Below are positions 30,317 through 40,025 of a DNA stretch of 64,000 nucleotides, one piece after another. Within the stretch, counting starts at the first letter, position 1. Every line of letters begins with the position of its first letter. Below the pieces are notes generated by a model. The model saw only the letters and a list, made by a program, of their open reading frames with translations. It was not told where the DNA came from and searched no databases. The DNA lies in contig JBFMCV010000001.1 in NCBI GenBank assembly GCA_040754335.1, positions 434,001 through 498,000 of the forward strand, read 5' to 3'. Source of the stretch: Thermodesulfobacteriota bacterium (GTDB lineage Bacteria > Desulfobacterota_D > UBA1144 > Nemesobacterales > UBA2774). The position numbers were made by a program, and so were the translations under genes.

Positions 30317-32002
30317 CTAATCCTGCTTGCCCTTCTCTTTTGCCCAGGTGTCTTTGAGCGTGACTGTTCTGTTGAATACAGCGGCGCCCTTCTTGGAATC
30401 TATATAATCCGGAGTGAAATATCCCAGTCTCTCGAACTGGTAATTGACGCCCGGCTCGGCGTCCGCAAGCCCCGGCTCGAGTTTGCAGTCCCTGAGCACG
30501 ATGAGAGAGTCGGGGTTGAGATAGTCCTTGTAATCCCCTCCGCCGCTTCCCGGCTCGGGTTCCGTGAACAGCCTGTCGTAGAGCCTTACCTCGGCCGTGA
30601 TCGCGTGCCTGGCCGATACCCAGTGAATGGTTGCTTTGACCTTTCTTCCGTCGGGGGCGTCCCCTCCCCTCGTCTCCGGGTCGTACGTGCAGCGTAGTTC
30701 CGTTATCTCGCCCTCTTCGTCCTTCACCGCCTCGTTGCATTTAAGGAAGTAGGCGTACCTGAGCCTCACCTCAGCACCCGGCGAGAGACGGAAGAACTTT
30801 TTGGGCGGGTTTTCCATGAAGTCGTCCCTTTCGATAAAAAGCTCCCCGGAAAAGGGCACCTTCCTCTTGCCCATGCTTTCGTCCTCGGGGTTGTTCACCG
30901 CGTCTAACTCTTCAGACTGTCCTTCGGGATAGTTGGTTATGACGACCTTTAACGGATTGAGCACGCCCATCACGCGCAGCGCCTTTTTATTTAGATCGTC
31001 CCTCACGCTGTGCTCGAGCAGAGTCATGTCTATGACGCTCTCCTGCTTCGTTACTCCGATCCTGGAGGAGAAATTCCTTATCGAGGCGGGGGTGTATCCC
31101 CTCCTCCTCAAGCCAGAGATTGTGGGCATCCTGGGATCGTCCCAGCCGGATACATACCCTTTCTGCACGAGCTCAAGGAGCCTCCTCTTGCTCATGACCG
31201 TGTAGTTGAGGTTCAAGCGGGAGAACTCTATCTGCTGCGGGTGGTATATGCCGAGCTCGTCTAAAAACCAGTCGTATAGCGGCCTGTGGTCCTCGAATTC
31301 GAGCGTGCAGAGCGAATGCGTTATCCCTTCTATTGAATCCGATATGCAGTGGGCGTAGTCGTACATGGGGTATATGCACCAGGCGTCGCCCGTCCTGTAA
31401 TGAGGCTCGTGGAGTATCCTGTACATAACCGGGTCGCGCATGTTTATGTTGCCCGAAGTCATGTCTATCTTTGCCCTGAGCACGTGCGTCCCCTCTTCGA
31501 ACTCTCCCTTCCTCATGCGCTCGAAGAGGTCGAGGCTCTCTTCAACCGGCCGATCGCGGTACGGGCTTTCCCTTCCGGGCTTGGTGAGCGTTCCCCTGTG
31601 CTCCCTTATCTCGTCCGCGCTAAGGCTGTCGACGTAGGCCTTGCCCTTCCTGATAAGCTCCACGGCATAATCGTAGAGCCGCTGGTAATAATCGGAGGCG
31701 TAAAAGAGCCTGTCGTCCCAGTCGAATCCGAGCCACCTGACGTCATTCATTATCGACTCGACGTATTCCATGTCTTCCTTTTCCGGATTCGTATCGTCCA
31801 TCCTGAGGTTGCACGTGCCCCCGTACTCTTCGGCCACGCCGAAATTGAGGCATATGGACTTCGCGTGCCCTATGTGGAGATAGCCGTTAGGCTCCGGGGG
31901 GAACCTGGTCGCCACCCTGCCGCCGTATTTCCCGCTCTCAAGGTCTTCTTCGACAATCGTCCTTATGAAGTCGAGGCTCTTTTTCTCTTTATCGTCGTCC
32001 AT
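30317..32002 (-). CDS. glnS: Glutaminyl-tRNA synthetase
   Basis: A 561-residue class I aminoacyl-tRNA synthetase that charges tRNA-Gln directly. [14 protein letters not shown] (HIGH at 43-46), the VMSKRRL form of KMSKS in the middle, and the anticodon-binding beta-barrels at the C-terminus are present. Length matches E. coli GlnS (554). [11 protein letters not shown] identifies GlnRS rather than GluRS. Its presence implies that the organism need not rely solely on the GatCAB route for Gln-tRNA. It is divergent from hemB; a promoter candidate lies at 32036-32063. Confidence 0.96.
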   Translation of the reverse strand: MDDDKEKKSLDFIRTIVEEDLESGKYGGRVATRFPPEPNGYLHIGHAKSICLNFGVAEEYGGTCNLRMDDTNPEKEDMEYVESIMNDVRWLGFDWDDRLFYASDYYQRLYDYAVELIRKGKAYVDSLSADEIREHRGTLTKPGRESPYRDRPVEESLDLFERMRKGEFEEGTHVLRAKIDMTSGNINMRDPVMYRILHEPHYRTGDAWCIYPMYDYAHCISDSIEGITHSLCTLEFEDHRPLYDWFLDELGIYHPQQIEFSRLNLNYTVMSKRRLLELVQKGYVSGWDDPRMPTISGLRRRGYTPASIRNFSSRIGVTKQESVIDMTLLEHSVRDDLNKKALRVMGVLNPLKVVITNYPEGQSEELDAVNNPEDESMGKRKVPFSGELFIERDDFMENPPKKFFRLSPGAEVRLRYAYFLKCNEAVKDEEGEITELRCTYDPETRGGDAPDGRKVKATIHWVSARHAITAEVRLYDRLFTEPEPGSGGGDYKDYLNPDSLIVLRDCKLEPGLADAEPGVNYQFERLGYFTPDYIDSKKGAAVFNRTVTLKDTWAKEKGKQD

Positions 32003-32035
32003 CGCCCTGTTCCGTTACCTTTATGCCGGGAATTA

Positions 32036-32063
32036 ATAATATACAAAAGCCGGGAAACATCAA
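32036..32063 (-). promoter_or_regulatory. Possible glnS promoter
   Basis: On the minus strand TTGATG (32058-32063), 16 nt, TATTAT (32036-32041). The predicted leader is about 26 nt. Confidence 0.4.
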
Positions 32064-32093
32064 AAGTTAATGTAGAAATATAAAGTCCCTTTA

Positions 32094-32123
32094 TTGACTT
32101 ACGTGCCGTTAAGCAATTAATAT
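32094..32123 (+). promoter_or_regulatory. hemB promoter, nearly leaderless
   Basis: TTGACT (32094-32099), 18 nt, TAATAT (32118-32123). The ATG at 32132 follows 8 nt later and has no Shine-Dalgarno. Confidence 0.45.
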
Positions 32124-32131
32124 ATACCTTA

Positions 32132-33115
32132 ATGTACTTCCCCGCCTACCGTCCGAGAAGGTTAAGAAAAAACGAGCGTTTGAGAGAGATGATAGCCGAG
32201 ACCGCTATATCTCCCGGGGAGCTCGTATACCCCATGTTCGTCACGCCGGGTAAGGGGGAAAAGGCTGAGGTAAGCTCGATGCCCGGAATTTACAAGCAGT
32301 CCGCGGACAATATCGTAAAGGAAGCGCTCGAGGCCGAGAAGCTGGGCGTGAATTCTATACTCCTTTTCGGCATACCGGAAAAGAAGGACGAGACGGGCTC
32401 CGAGGGGTACGACCCGAACGGCGTCGTACAGAGAGCCGTGAGGGAGCTCAAGAAGAAGGCGAAGGGACTCGTCGTTATCACGGACGTCTGCATGTGCGAA
32501 TACACGAGCCACGGACACTGCGGGATAATCAAGGGCGGCGAGGTGGATAACGACGAGACTATAGAGTACCTGGCCAAGATGGCCCTCTCGCACGCCGAAG
32601 CGGGCGCAGACATGGTGGCCCCGTCCGATATGATGGACGGACGCGTGGGCGTGATAAGGGACGTGCTCGACGAGAACGGCTTCGAGAGCCTGCCGATTAT
32701 GGCCTATTCCGCCAAGTACGCCTCTTCATTCTACGGCCCGTTCAGGGACGCCGCGGAGTCGCCTCCACAGTTCGGTGACAGGAAGGGTTACCAGATGGAC
32801 CGCCGTAACGTGAGGGAGGCGATGAGGGAGATCACGCTCGACATAGAGGAAGGGGCCGACATAATTATGATAAAGCCCGCGCTCTCCTATCTCGACGTGA
32901 TAAGGGCCGCGAGGGAGGAGTTCGACCACCCGGTCGCGGCTTATAACGTGAGCGGTGAGTATTCGATGGTCAAGGCTGCGGGACGCATGGGGTGGATCGA
33001 CGAATCTGAGGTCATGATGGAGATACTCACCAGCATCAAGAGGGCCGGAGCCGATATCATAATCACTTATCACGCGCTTGAGGCCGCGAGGATTCTTAAC
33101 CGGTCGCGGAAATAA
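32132..33115 (+). CDS. hemB: Porphobilinogen synthase (delta-aminolevulinic acid dehydratase)
   Basis: A 327-residue enzyme that condenses two 5-aminolevulinate molecules to porphobilinogen in haem, sirohaem and cobalamin synthesis. Active-site lysines are Lys195 (SAKYASSFYGPF) and Lys248 (MIKPALSYLD). Cys120, Cys122 and Cys130 in DVCMCEYTSHGHC form the three-cysteine zinc site seen in yeast, human and E. coli enzymes, so this is the zinc-dependent class and not the Mg-only Asp-rich class. The small DUF4177 gene follows by 3 bp. The cobalamin-dependent methionine synthase in this window is one eventual consumer of the pathway. Confidence 0.96.
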   Translation: MYFPAYRPRRLRKNERLREMIAETAISPGELVYPMFVTPGKGEKAEVSSMPGIYKQSADNIVKEALEAEKLGVNSILLFGIPEKKDETGSEGYDPNGVVQRAVRELKKKAKGLVVITDVCMCEYTSHGHCGIIKGGEVDNDETIEYLAKMALSHAEAGADMVAPSDMMDGRVGVIRDVLDENGFESLPIMAYSAKYASSFYGPFRDAAESPPQFGDRKGYQMDRRNVREAMREITLDIEEGADIIMIKPALSYLDVIRAAREEFDHPVAAYNVSGEYSMVKAAGRMGWIDESEVMMEILTSIKRAGADIIITYHALEAARILNRSRK

Positions 33116-33118
33116 ACT

Positions 33119-33319
33119 ATGGAATACACAAGCTACAAGGTAGTCGAAGTCCCGCTCGTCACGGACGAGGAGCTCGAGAAGGTAATCAACCGCTGGGTCG
33201 GCGAGGGCTGGATGTTGGACGGCATACACTTCGCCATGAGGGAATCATCGAGAAGGCCGTCCATGGCCTTCGTCGTCTTCGCCTCTAATAAAAACGAAGC
33301 GGCGAAGAGCCGCATGTGA
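33119..33319 (+). CDS. Small DUF4177-like protein
   Basis: A 66-residue protein. A Tyr-Lys-Val-Val start, a Leu-Glu-Lys-Val-Ile-Asn-x2-Gly-x-Glu-Gly-Trp helix turn and a final beta strand match the DUF4177 pattern, a small alpha/beta domain of unknown function. It starts 3 bp after the hemB stop with no Shine-Dalgarno, so it is probably coupled to hemB. The Gly-Glu-Gly-Trp motif is the most conserved-looking part. Confidence 0.72.
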   Translation: MEYTSYKVVEVPLVTDEELEKVINRWVGEGWMLDGIHFAMRESSRRPSMAFVVFASNKNEAAKSRM

Positions 33320-33386
33320 TCTTGCTACAGTCCTTTTTCTAACATATCGATACCGTATTATGGCTGCGGCGATCTCGCTTTTTCAT

Positions 33387-33501
33387 GAGATTGCTTCGCT
33401 TACAGGATTCATTTGGATTATTCCATAGAAAACTTGCTAAATTGCAATTAGCCGAAAGCGACCGATTCCTCCCTAGGTCGAAATCGTTGCTCGCAATGAC
33501 A
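33387..33501 (-). repeat. Dispersed TGTCATTGCGAG element, copy 2
   Basis: On the minus strand it starts TGTCATTGCGAG (33490-33501) and ends AGCGAAGCAATCTC (33387-33400). Copy 1 at 10971-11024 shares the head and a shorter tail. The middle is not conserved. Confidence 0.55.
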
Positions 33502-33510
33502 AGTTTATTC

Positions 33511-33576
33511 TCGCGGCTGGAAGCCGCTCCTACGGTGTTATGGTCTATTTTGTAGGAGCGGCTTCCAGCCGCGATT
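33511..33576. repeat. Inverted pair of REP-like hairpins
   Basis: The left unit is on the minus strand (33511-33533) and the right unit on the plus strand (33552-33576), with 18 bp between them. Both have the GCGGCT/TCC/AGCCGC hairpin and the GTAGGA head. The heads face each other here, whereas they face outward in the 9188-9249 pair. Confidence 0.8.
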
Positions 33577-33651
33577 GAGATTCTCGATAAAGGAATCCGG
33601 AAACGATAAAAGAGAAGGAGTAGAGACCGTATGCCTGAGGGCGCGCACCCG

Positions 33652-34089
33652 CTAATCCGGCACGATCCTATCCCAGTTTATGAGCGCTATGCCGACGACC
33701 ACGAGTACAATGCCTGCGAGGCGGACGGCGCTTATCTGCTCCTTGAGGAATATGTACGCGTAGAAGGTTGTGAAAAGAGGGAACGAGGCCGCGAGCGGCA
33801 CGACGTGGCTCGCGAGGTTCTGCTTGAGGACGACGAAATAGAGTAGTAGCCCGATTATCCCGCCTACAAGCCCTCCCAGGCAAATCCAGAGGAGTGACAT
33901 GCCGTCCACGTTCTTTATGTCCCTGAAGTTGCCCGTAAATATGGATATAACCACCACGATCGCGGTAGTGAACATAAACCTGATCGTCATCACGGTAAAA
34001 GGCGCCGTCTTTACTAGGCTCAGCTTTTCGAAGATCGGCGATATGCCCCATACGGCCGCTACAAGCAAGGCCCACGCTGCTCCTGTCAT
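33652..34089 (-). CDS. Half-size EamA/DMT-superfamily transporter
   Basis: A 145-residue membrane protein with five hydrophobic segments, equal to one EamA unit (typical full-length DMT proteins have two units and ten helices). The start Trp-Ala-Leu-Leu-Val-Ala-Ala-Val-Trp-Gly-Ile-Ser-Pro and the end with Glu-Gln-Ile-Ser-x-Val-Arg-Leu-Ala-Gly-Ile-Val-Leu are typical. Such single-unit proteins work as homo- or heterodimers; no second unit is adjacent. AGGAGG precedes the ATG, so it is not a truncated pseudogene. The substrate is unknown. Confidence 0.82.
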   Translation of the reverse strand: MTGAAWALLVAAVWGISPIFEKLSLVKTAPFTVMTIRFMFTTAIVVVISIFTGNFRDIKNVDGMSLLWICLGGLVGGIIGLLLYFVVLKQNLASHVVPLAASFPLFTTFYAYIFLKEQISAVRLAGIVLVVVGIALINWDRIVPD

Positions 34090-34125
34090 GATACTCCTCC
34101 TGGATTTCTGATTTTACTTCCGGAT

Positions 34126-34842
34126 TCAGGCTTTTTTGCCGAGGACGCTTTTGATCGCGGACAGGCTTTCTATCCTGTCCATTCCCCGCACCCCCGCGTA
34201 TTCCCCTCCCCTGTCAAGCAAGAGCGCCCTTATGCCGAGAGCCCTCGCCCCATGGAAGTCGTTGCATAGGTCGTCCCCTATGTGTATCACCTCGCGGGCC
34301 CCCCTGCCCGAGCGCTCGAGCGCTAAAGAGAAAATACCGTGGGATGGTTTGGCATGGCCCGCTTCGCTCGATATCACGAACACGTCGAAGTACTCGTAGA
34401 TGCCGAGCCCCTTCATTACGTCGTAGACCCTCGAATCGAAGTTGGAAATTATCCCCAGGCTGTAGCCTTCGCTCTTGAGATACGATAGTACCTCCCCGGT
34501 CTCTGGAAAGAGGGTCCAAGCCTCTCCCCTGAATACCTCGAACAGCTCGTCGAAGTGGGGGCCGAACTCGTCGAACATGCCTATCTCCGAATAGACATTT
34601 TCGACGATAGCCCTCCACCACTCCTTTTCTAGACTCTTCCTCTCTTGTGCAGAAACGTTTCCGAAAGCGAGCGGCGGGGCGGACCTGAACGCGCCGGAGA
34701 AGGCTTTCTTGATAGCCGACGGGTCGGGGTCGGCGCCGTACTTCCTGGCGACCCCGGCGTAGGTATGCCCGAGTCCCCGCTTAATGTAAAATAGCGTATC
34801 GGCCGCGTCGAAGAATATGGTCTTTATTCTCTGCCTTTTCAT
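34126..34842 (-). CDS. HAD-superfamily hydrolase (subfamily IA)
   Basis: A 238-residue phosphatase-like protein from the ATG at 34842. Motif I is FFDAADTLF with Asp12 (nucleophile) and Asp15-Thr16, a spacing like the HDHD3 type rather than the classical DxD. A helical cap, motif II (IISN), motif III Lys in AKPS and motif IV GDDLCND are all present. The substrate is unknown; phosphoglycolate or nucleotide phosphates are common in this subfamily. The frame extends to 35037, but that would overlap the divergent receiver-like gene and is not family sequence. It lies 36 bp from the EamA gene and may be co-transcribed with it. Confidence 0.85.
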   Translation of the reverse strand: MKRQRIKTIFFDAADTLFYIKRGLGHTYAGVARKYGADPDPSAIKKAFSGAFRSAPPLAFGNVSAQERKSLEKEWWRAIVENVYSEIGMFDEFGPHFDELFEVFRGEAWTLFPETGEVLSYLKSEGYSLGIISNFDSRVYDVMKGLGIYEYFDVFVISSEAGHAKPSHGIFSLALERSGRGAREVIHIGDDLCNDFHGARALGIRALLLDRGGEYAGVRGMDRIESLSAIKSVLGKKA

Positions 34843-34854
34843 GTCCCCGCCGTT

Positions 34855-34882
34855 TTGAGTGAACGGGGATTTAATATACACT
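34855..34882 (+). promoter_or_regulatory. Possible promoter of the receiver-like gene
   Basis: TTGAGT (34855-34860), 16 nt, TACACT (34877-34882). It covers a TTG start at 34855 and so favours the ATG at 34894. Confidence 0.3.
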
Positions 34883-34893
34883 CTATTTTCAGA

Positions 34894-35295
34894 ATGAGTA
34901 GTGGAGCTTCGGGTCATAAAAGTAGCGTATACGCGGTCGCCGTACTCGACGATATGTTCTTCGCGTCCAAGATCAGGGAGGCCGCCAGGGCCTCGGGCGT
35001 CGATGTCGAGTTTATAAAGAGCGAGTATGCTCTCCACGGATTCAATCCTTCGGTGCCGCCCTCGCTGGTTATAGTGGACCTGGCGAATAAGAATATAGCC
35101 CCGCTCGATATTGTCAGGCTGATCAAATCAAGCGATAAATTCGGGAATGCGCGTGTGATCGGCTACCTGCCGCACGTGGCGAAAGAGCTCGCGGCGCGCG
35201 TCCTCGACGCAGGATACGATCAGGTGTTTCCGAGGTCGAGGCTCTCACGCGAGATCGCGGATATACTTTCAGGGATCGCAAAACCGGAAGCCTGA
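34894..35295 (+). CDS. Stand-alone receiver-like protein with degenerate active site
   Basis: A 133-residue protein from the ATG at 34894. The alternating strand-helix pattern and the acidic pair near the first strand (Leu-Asp-Asp) plus Asp in VIVDLAN resemble a response-regulator receiver. The usual Thr/Ser and Lys are replaced (Gly-Tyr in VIGYLPH; Phe-Pro-Arg-Ser where Lys-Pro is expected). It may be a pseudo-receiver used for protein contacts. It is divergent from the HAD gene and converges with metH (14 bp between stops). No kinase is adjacent. Confidence 0.65.
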   Translation: MSSGASGHKSSVYAVAVLDDMFFASKIREAARASGVDVEFIKSEYALHGFNPSVPPSLVIVDLANKNIAPLDIVRLIKSSDKFGNARVIGYLPHVAKELAARVLDAGYDQVFPRSRLSREIADILSGIAKPEA

Positions 35296-35309
35296 AATCT
35301 TCCGCGCGT

Positions 35310-38300
35310 TCAGTAGCCGAGATTGGGTCTCAGCCACTTTTCCGCCTCGGCGAGTGTCATGTTCTTCCGCTTCGCATAGTCTTCCGCCTGGTCCCTGTCG
35401 ATGTCGCCCACGTGGAAATACTTAGCCTTCGGGTGAGCGAAATACAGGCCCGCGACCGAGCTCGGAGGGTATATGGCGTAGTTCTCCGTGAGTCTTACTC
35501 CTATGTTCTTCTCGGCGTCGAGGAGCCGAAAGAGCGTCTCTTTCTCGGTGTGGTCGGGGCACGCGGGGTAACCGGGCGCGGGTCTTATGCCTCTGTACTT
35601 TTCCTTTATCAGGTCCTCGTACGAGAGGTCCTCCCCTTTTCCGTATCCCCAGTTCTCGCGCGCCTTTTTGTGCATCATCTCGGCGAGCGCCTCGGCTATC
35701 CTGTCGCCCAGAGCCTGCACCATTATCGCCGAGTAGTCGTCGTGCTTATCCTTGAAATAGTCCGAGTACTGCTCGACGCCCTCCCCCGCAGTGACGACGA
35801 ACCCTCCCAGATAATCCTCGCGGCCCGATTCCTCGGGCGCTACGTAATCCGCAAGGCACAGGTACTTCTCGTTCTCCCCCTTGTCCTTCTGCTGGCGGAG
35901 GAAATGGAAAGAGGCGATTGCCTTAGTCCGGCTCGTATCCGAATACACCTTGACGTCGTCCCCTATCCTCCCCGCGGGCCAGAACCCGAGCACGGCTTTG
36001 GGCCTGAACCTTTTTTCCGAGATGATGCGTTTCAGGAGTTTCTGTGCGTCGCCGTACAGGTTCTTCGCCTGCGTGCCCCATTTCTTGTGCTCGAGTATCT
36101 TCGGGTATTGTCCCTTGAGCTCCCATACCCAGAAGAAAGGCGACCAGTCAATGAAGGGTATTACGTATTCGAGGTGTATGTCGTCGAATACCTGGATACC
36201 GAGTTTTTCGGGCGTGTCGATAATTGCTTTCTTCCAGTCTTCCCTGAACCCTCTCGCCCTCGCCTTTTCCAGAGTAAGGAACCCTGTCTTTGTCTTCGAT
36301 CTGTCGTGGAGGGTCCTCAGCTCTTCGTGTCTCTTCTCCTGCTCCTTCACGAATTCGCCGTATTTCTCCGGGTTCAGCAGGTCGTTGCACACCCCTACGA
36401 CGAGGGAGGCGTCCTGCACGTGGCTCACGACCCCGCTGTAATGGGGAGCTATTTTTATGGCCGTGTGGGCCTTGCTCGTAGTGGCTCCACCGATAAGGAG
36501 CGGCGTCCTGAACCCCTGCCTCTCCATCTCTGAAGCGTTGTGCACCATCTCGTCGAGTGACGGTGTTATTAGGCCGCTCAGTCCTATAATGCTCGCGTCC
36601 ACTTCCCTGGCTTTTTTAAGAATATTCTCGCAGGGAACCATTACGCCTAAATCAAAGACCTCGTAGTTATTGCAGCCCAGTACCACGGAGACTATGTTTT
36701 TCCCTATGTCGTGGACGTCTCCCTTCACGGTCGCGATGACGAATTTCCCCCTCGCCTTTCCGCCCCCGGCTTTCTGTTTTTCGGCCTCCATAAAGGGCTC
36801 GAGGTACGCGACCGCCTTTTTCATGACGCGGGCGCTCTTTACGACTTGTGGGAGGAACATCTTCCCCTCTCCGAAAAGCTCGCCCACTACCTTCATGCCG
36901 TCCATGAGGGGGCCTTCTATTACGTCGAGGGGTTTTGAGTATTTGAGGCGCGCTTCCTCGGTGTCTTTCTCAATGTAAGCGTCTATGCCCTTGACGAGCG
37001 CGTGGGAGAGCCTCTCCTCGACCGACCCCTCCCTCCACGTCTCGGCCTCTTTCTCCCTGGCCTTCCCCGTGTCCTTTATCTTCTCCGCGTATTCTATGAG
37101 TATTTCGGTAGCCTCGGGCCTCCTGTTGAGGAGGACGTCTTCCACCTTTTGCAACAGGTCTTTGTCTATTTCTTCGTACACCTCGAGCATCCCGGCGTTC
37201 ACAATAGCCATGTCGAGGCCGGCGTCGATTGCGTGGTAGAGGAAGGCGCTGTGCATCGCCTCTCTCACGACGTTGTTGCCGCGGAATGAAAACGATATGT
37301 TGCTTATGCCTCCGCTCGTCTTAGCACCTGGGCAAGAGGCCTTTATCTCCCGCACCGCTTCTATGAAATCGAGCGCGTAGCTGTTGTGCTCGTCTATGCC
37401 CGTCGCGACCGTGAGCACGTTGGGATCGAATATTATGTCCTCCGGGTCCATTCCGACTTTTTTTGTCAGTATCTCGTACGCCCGCCTGCATATCCTGACC
37501 TTGTCGTCTTTGGTCGCCGCCTGTCCTTCCTCGTCAAACGCCATTACGACGGCGGCCGCGCCGTATCGCATTACCTTCCTCGCCTGCTCAATGAACTTCT
37601 CCTCCCCTTCCTTGAGGCTTATGGAGTTGACTATCCCTTTTCCCTGCAAGCACTTGAGACCCGCCTCGATAACGGAGAACTTCGAGCTGTCTATCATGAC
37701 GGGGACGCGCGCTATGTCGGGCTCAGACGCTATGAGGTTCATGAAGCGGGTCATGCAGGCCTCTCCGTCGAGGAGCGCCTCGTCGAAGTTGACGTCGATT
37801 ACGTTGGCGCCGTTCTCGACCTGCTGTTTCGCAACTTCAAGCGCCCCCTCGAAATCGTCTTCCTTGATGAGCTTCGCAAACCGGGGGGAGCCGGTCACGT
37901 TCGTCCTTTCGCCTACCATTATGAAAGGCGCGCCTTCCCCTATATCGAGCGCCTCGAGGCCGCTCAAGCGCGTGGCTTGAGGAATTACGGGTATCTTGCG
38001 GGGCGGGTACTTCCCCGCCTTCTCTACGATCGCTCTTATGTGGTCGGGTGTCGTGCCGCAGCAGCCGCCTACGATATTTATAAAACCGCTCGCGGCGAAG
38101 TCCTCCAGATAGGACGACGTGTCGGCCGGGGTCTGGTCATACCCTGTGTCACTCAGGGGATTTGGAAGCCCGGCGTTCGGGTAACAGCTGACGTAGCAGT
38201 CAGCTATCCTCGACAACTCTTCGATGTATGGACGCATCTCCCTGGCCCCGAGGGCGCAGTTTATGCCGACGCTCATAGGCTTCGCGTGCCTGACGGAGTT

Positions 38301-39008
38301 CCAGAAGGCTTCGAGAGTCTGCCCAGAGAGGGTCCTTCCGGAGGCGTCCGTGATGGTGACCGAGAGCATAAGGGGAAGGCGCAACCTGTGCTCGTCGAAG
38401 TACCTGTATATCCCGTAGATGGCGGCCTTGAGGTTTAAAGTGTCGAACGTAGTCTCGGCGAGTATTATGTCTATGCCCCCGTCGACGAGTCCCTTGAGCT
38501 GCTCGTAATACGCCTGGACCAGCTCCTCGAACGTGACCCCCCTCGCGGCGGGGTTGCTTACGTCGGGGGAGATAGAGGCCGACTTGGTCGTAGGGCCTAA
38601 TGCGCCCGCGACGAAGCATCTCCTACCCGGGTGTTCCGACATGAACTCGTCGGCGGCCTTTCTCGCCAGAGCCGCCGCCGTTTTGTTCAATTCGTAAACG
38701 ATGTCTTCAAGCCCGTAGTCCGACTGCGATATGCGGTTCGCGTTGAACGTATTAGTCTCGATTATATCAGCGCCCGCTTCGAGATAGCTCCTGTGAATGC
38801 CGGATACGATGTCCGGCCTCGTGAGAGAGAGGAGGTCGTTATTTCCCTTGAGCTCCTTCGGGTGGTCTTTGAATATTTCTCCGCGGAAGTCTGATTCCCC
38901 GGGCTTGTGGCGCTGTATCATTGTGCCCATAGCGCCGTCTATGAACATTATGCGCTTCGAGAGGATCTCTCTGAGAGTCTTAAGCGATTCGGATTCCTTT
39001 AGATTCAT
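35310..39008 (-). CDS. metH: Cobalamin-dependent methionine synthase
   Basis: A 1232-residue four-module enzyme that methylates homocysteine from 5-methyltetrahydrofolate. Order: homocysteine-binding barrel with zinc ligands (Cys in GINCALG and the Cys-Cys of [10 protein letters not shown]), pterin-binding barrel (starting near [10 protein letters not shown]), B12 cap and B12-binding domain with DVHDIGKN (the His displaces the lower ligand of cobalamin), and the C-terminal AdoMet activation domain ([12 protein letters not shown]). Full length compared with E. coli MetH (1227). An extended -10 is 8 nt before the ATG and there is no Shine-Dalgarno. The organism therefore uses or imports B12. 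thrC and a sulfur-carrier gene lie nearby. Confidence 0.97.
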   Translation of the reverse strand: MNLKESESLKTLREILSKRIMFIDGAMGTMIQRHKPGESDFRGEIFKDHPKELKGNNDLLSLTRPDIVSGIHRSYLEAGADIIETNTFNANRISQSDYGLEDIVYELNKTAAALARKAADEFMSEHPGRRCFVAGALGPTTKSASISPDVSNPAARGVTFEELVQAYYEQLKGLVDGGIDIILAETTFDTLNLKAAIYGIYRYFDEHRLRLPLMLSVTITDASGRTLSGQTLEAFWNSVRHAKPMSVGINCALGAREMRPYIEELSRIADCYVSCYPNAGLPNPLSDTGYDQTPADTSSYLEDFAASGFINIVGGCCGTTPDHIRAIVEKAGKYPPRKIPVIPQATRLSGLEALDIGEGAPFIMVGERTNVTGSPRFAKLIKEDDFEGALEVAKQQVENGANVIDVNFDEALLDGEACMTRFMNLIASEPDIARVPVMIDSSKFSVIEAGLKCLQGKGIVNSISLKEGEEKFIEQARKVMRYGAAAVVMAFDEEGQAATKDDKVRICRRAYEILTKKVGMDPEDIIFDPNVLTVATGIDEHNSYALDFIEAVREIKASCPGAKTSGGISNISFSFRGNNVVREAMHSAFLYHAIDAGLDMAIVNAGMLEVYEEIDKDLLQKVEDVLLNRRPEATEILIEYAEKIKDTGKAREKEAETWREGSVEERLSHALVKGIDAYIEKDTEEARLKYSKPLDVIEGPLMDGMKVVGELFGEGKMFLPQVVKSARVMKKAVAYLEPFMEAEKQKAGGGKARGKFVIATVKGDVHDIGKNIVSVVLGCNNYEVFDLGVMVPCENILKKAREVDASIIGLSGLITPSLDEMVHNASEMERQGFRTPLLIGGATTSKAHTAIKIAPHYSGVVSHVQDASLVVGVCNDLLNPEKYGEFVKEQEKRHEELRTLHDRSKTKTGFLTLEKARARGFREDWKKAIIDTPEKLGIQVFDDIHLEYVIPFIDWSPFFWVWELKGQYPKILEHKKWGTQAKNLYGDAQKLLKRIISEKRFRPKAVLGFWPAGRIGDDVKVYSDTSRTKAIASFHFLRQQKDKGENEKYLCLADYVAPEESGREDYLGGFVVTAGEGVEQYSDYFKDKHDDYSAIMVQALGDRIAEALAEMMHKKARENWGYGKGEDLSYEDLIKEKYRGIRPAPGYPACPDHTEKETLFRLLDAEKNIGVRLTENYAIYPPSSVAGLYFAHPKAKYFHVGDIDRDQAEDYAKRKNMTLAEAEKWLRPNLGY

Positions 39009-39016
39009 AAGGGATT

Positions 39017-39025
39017 ATTATACCA
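39017..39025 (-). promoter_or_regulatory. Extended -10 of metH, nearly leaderless
   Basis: On the minus strand TGgTATAAT (39017-39025), a perfect extended -10, with 8 nt to the ATG at 39008. The short space rules out a cobalamin riboswitch or SAM riboswitch in a leader from this promoter. Confidence 0.6.
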
Positions 39026-39062
39026 AAACGGATTTTCGGGAGTAGTTCGGGTCGATTCGCAT

Positions 39063-39869
39063 TCACTTCCACTCGTCCCTCAGCTTCCTGAGCTCCTTGA
39101 AATAAGAGGCATTGGAGTCTCCGAGGGACGGGTTCCTCTTTCTGAGCTCTTTTGTTATTCCGGGGGAATCATAGCGGAGAAAGGGGTTGTACGTCTTTTC
39201 CTCGCCTATAGTGGTCGGCGCGGGCTCTTTCCCTTTCTTCACGAGCTTCCTTATATCGGCAAGCTTCTTTTTGGCTTCCTTGTTGCCGGGCTCAATGTCG
39301 AGCGCGAACCTCAGGTTCGCTTCCGCATAATCGTGCCCCGGGAATATACGGAGGTCGTCCCCGAGCGTCCGTATCTTCGTCTCCATGGTTTTGAATAGCT
39401 CTTCACCGTCTCCCCTGTGCTTGAGATTACCGCATCCTGCCAGGTAAAGCGTGTCCCCGGTAAATACGTTCCCGTCCATGACGAGTATAAGGTGCTCGGG
39501 GCAGTGTCCGGGCGTGTGAATCACGTGCAGGCTAAGCTTCCCTATACGGACGGTATCCCCGTCATTTAAAGCCCTCGACCTCGGCGAGACCATGGTTCTA
39601 CCGAGCGTATGGACGAGAATCTCGGCGAGAGTGACTTTTAAAATCGGATCGTTCCCCTTTATGTGGTCCGGGTGGCAGTGGGTGTTGATTATATATTTAA
39701 CGCGCAGGCCATTGTCTCTGATGAAGTTCAGAACGGGCACCGGGTCGAACGGGTCTATGACGGCGCATTCGGAAGTCTCCCCGCACCAGACGACATAGTT
39801 GTAATTGCTGTCGCTTTCGGGCGCCCTTATCCTGGCTATGCCGTATCCCGCTCCTGAGAAAGTATCCAT
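39063..39869 (-). CDS. Metallo-beta-lactamase-fold hydrolase, glyoxalase II-like
   Basis: A 268-residue enzyme with the metal motif His64-x-His66-x-Asp68-His69 in THCHPDH, then His in PGHCPEH, Asp in FTGDTL and His in FPGHDY. The C-terminal NPFLRYDSPG and following helix resemble hydroxyacylglutathione hydrolase (GloB), which opens S-lactoylglutathione. A persulfide dioxygenase (ETHE1-like) is the main alternative; the NPFLR tail favours GloB. No glyoxalase I is adjacent. It is 54 bp upstream of metH on the same strand, but metH has its own -10 box. Confidence 0.82.
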   Translation of the reverse strand: MDTFSGAGYGIARIRAPESDSNYNYVVWCGETSECAVIDPFDPVPVLNFIRDNGLRVKYIINTHCHPDHIKGNDPILKVTLAEILVHTLGRTMVSPRSRALNDGDTVRIGKLSLHVIHTPGHCPEHLILVMDGNVFTGDTLYLAGCGNLKHRGDGEELFKTMETKIRTLGDDLRIFPGHDYAEANLRFALDIEPGNKEAKKKLADIRKLVKKGKEPAPTTIGEEKTYNPFLRYDSPGITKELRKRNPSLGDSNASYFKELRKLRDEWK

Positions 39870-40025
39870 TCGAGACTCGCCTTCTTCGCTCCGTATATCC
39901 CGGCATGCCCGGGACGCGACAGTTATTATGACATAAAATATTAATATTAATTTACCGTGTAGGGTAAAATATAAGTCCTGTGCGATTAATACCGGATTTC
40001 TTCACCAGAACTGACAAGGGGGTAG

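Larger units (their letters stand above)
33320..33651. other. 332-bp intergenic region with dispersed repeats
   Basis: No gene seen. It contains a minus-strand copy of the TGTCATTGCGAG element (33387-33501) and an inverted pair of REP-like hairpins (33511-33576). Confidence 0.75.

Noticed and set aside
34843-35037. 65-residue N-terminal extension of the HAD gene
   Set aside because: It is antisense to the receiver-like gene and precedes the real motif I start.
35412-36533. 373-codon open frame antisense to metH, and many others like it
   Set aside because: These are shadows of codon bias in real genes; they show Arg/His/Leu-rich composition, no domains and no ribosome-binding sites.
39009-39062. 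Cobalamin or SAM riboswitch before metH
   Set aside because: Only 54 bp separate metH from the upstream gene and the -10 box is 8 nt from the ATG, so there is no room for a riboswitch leader.
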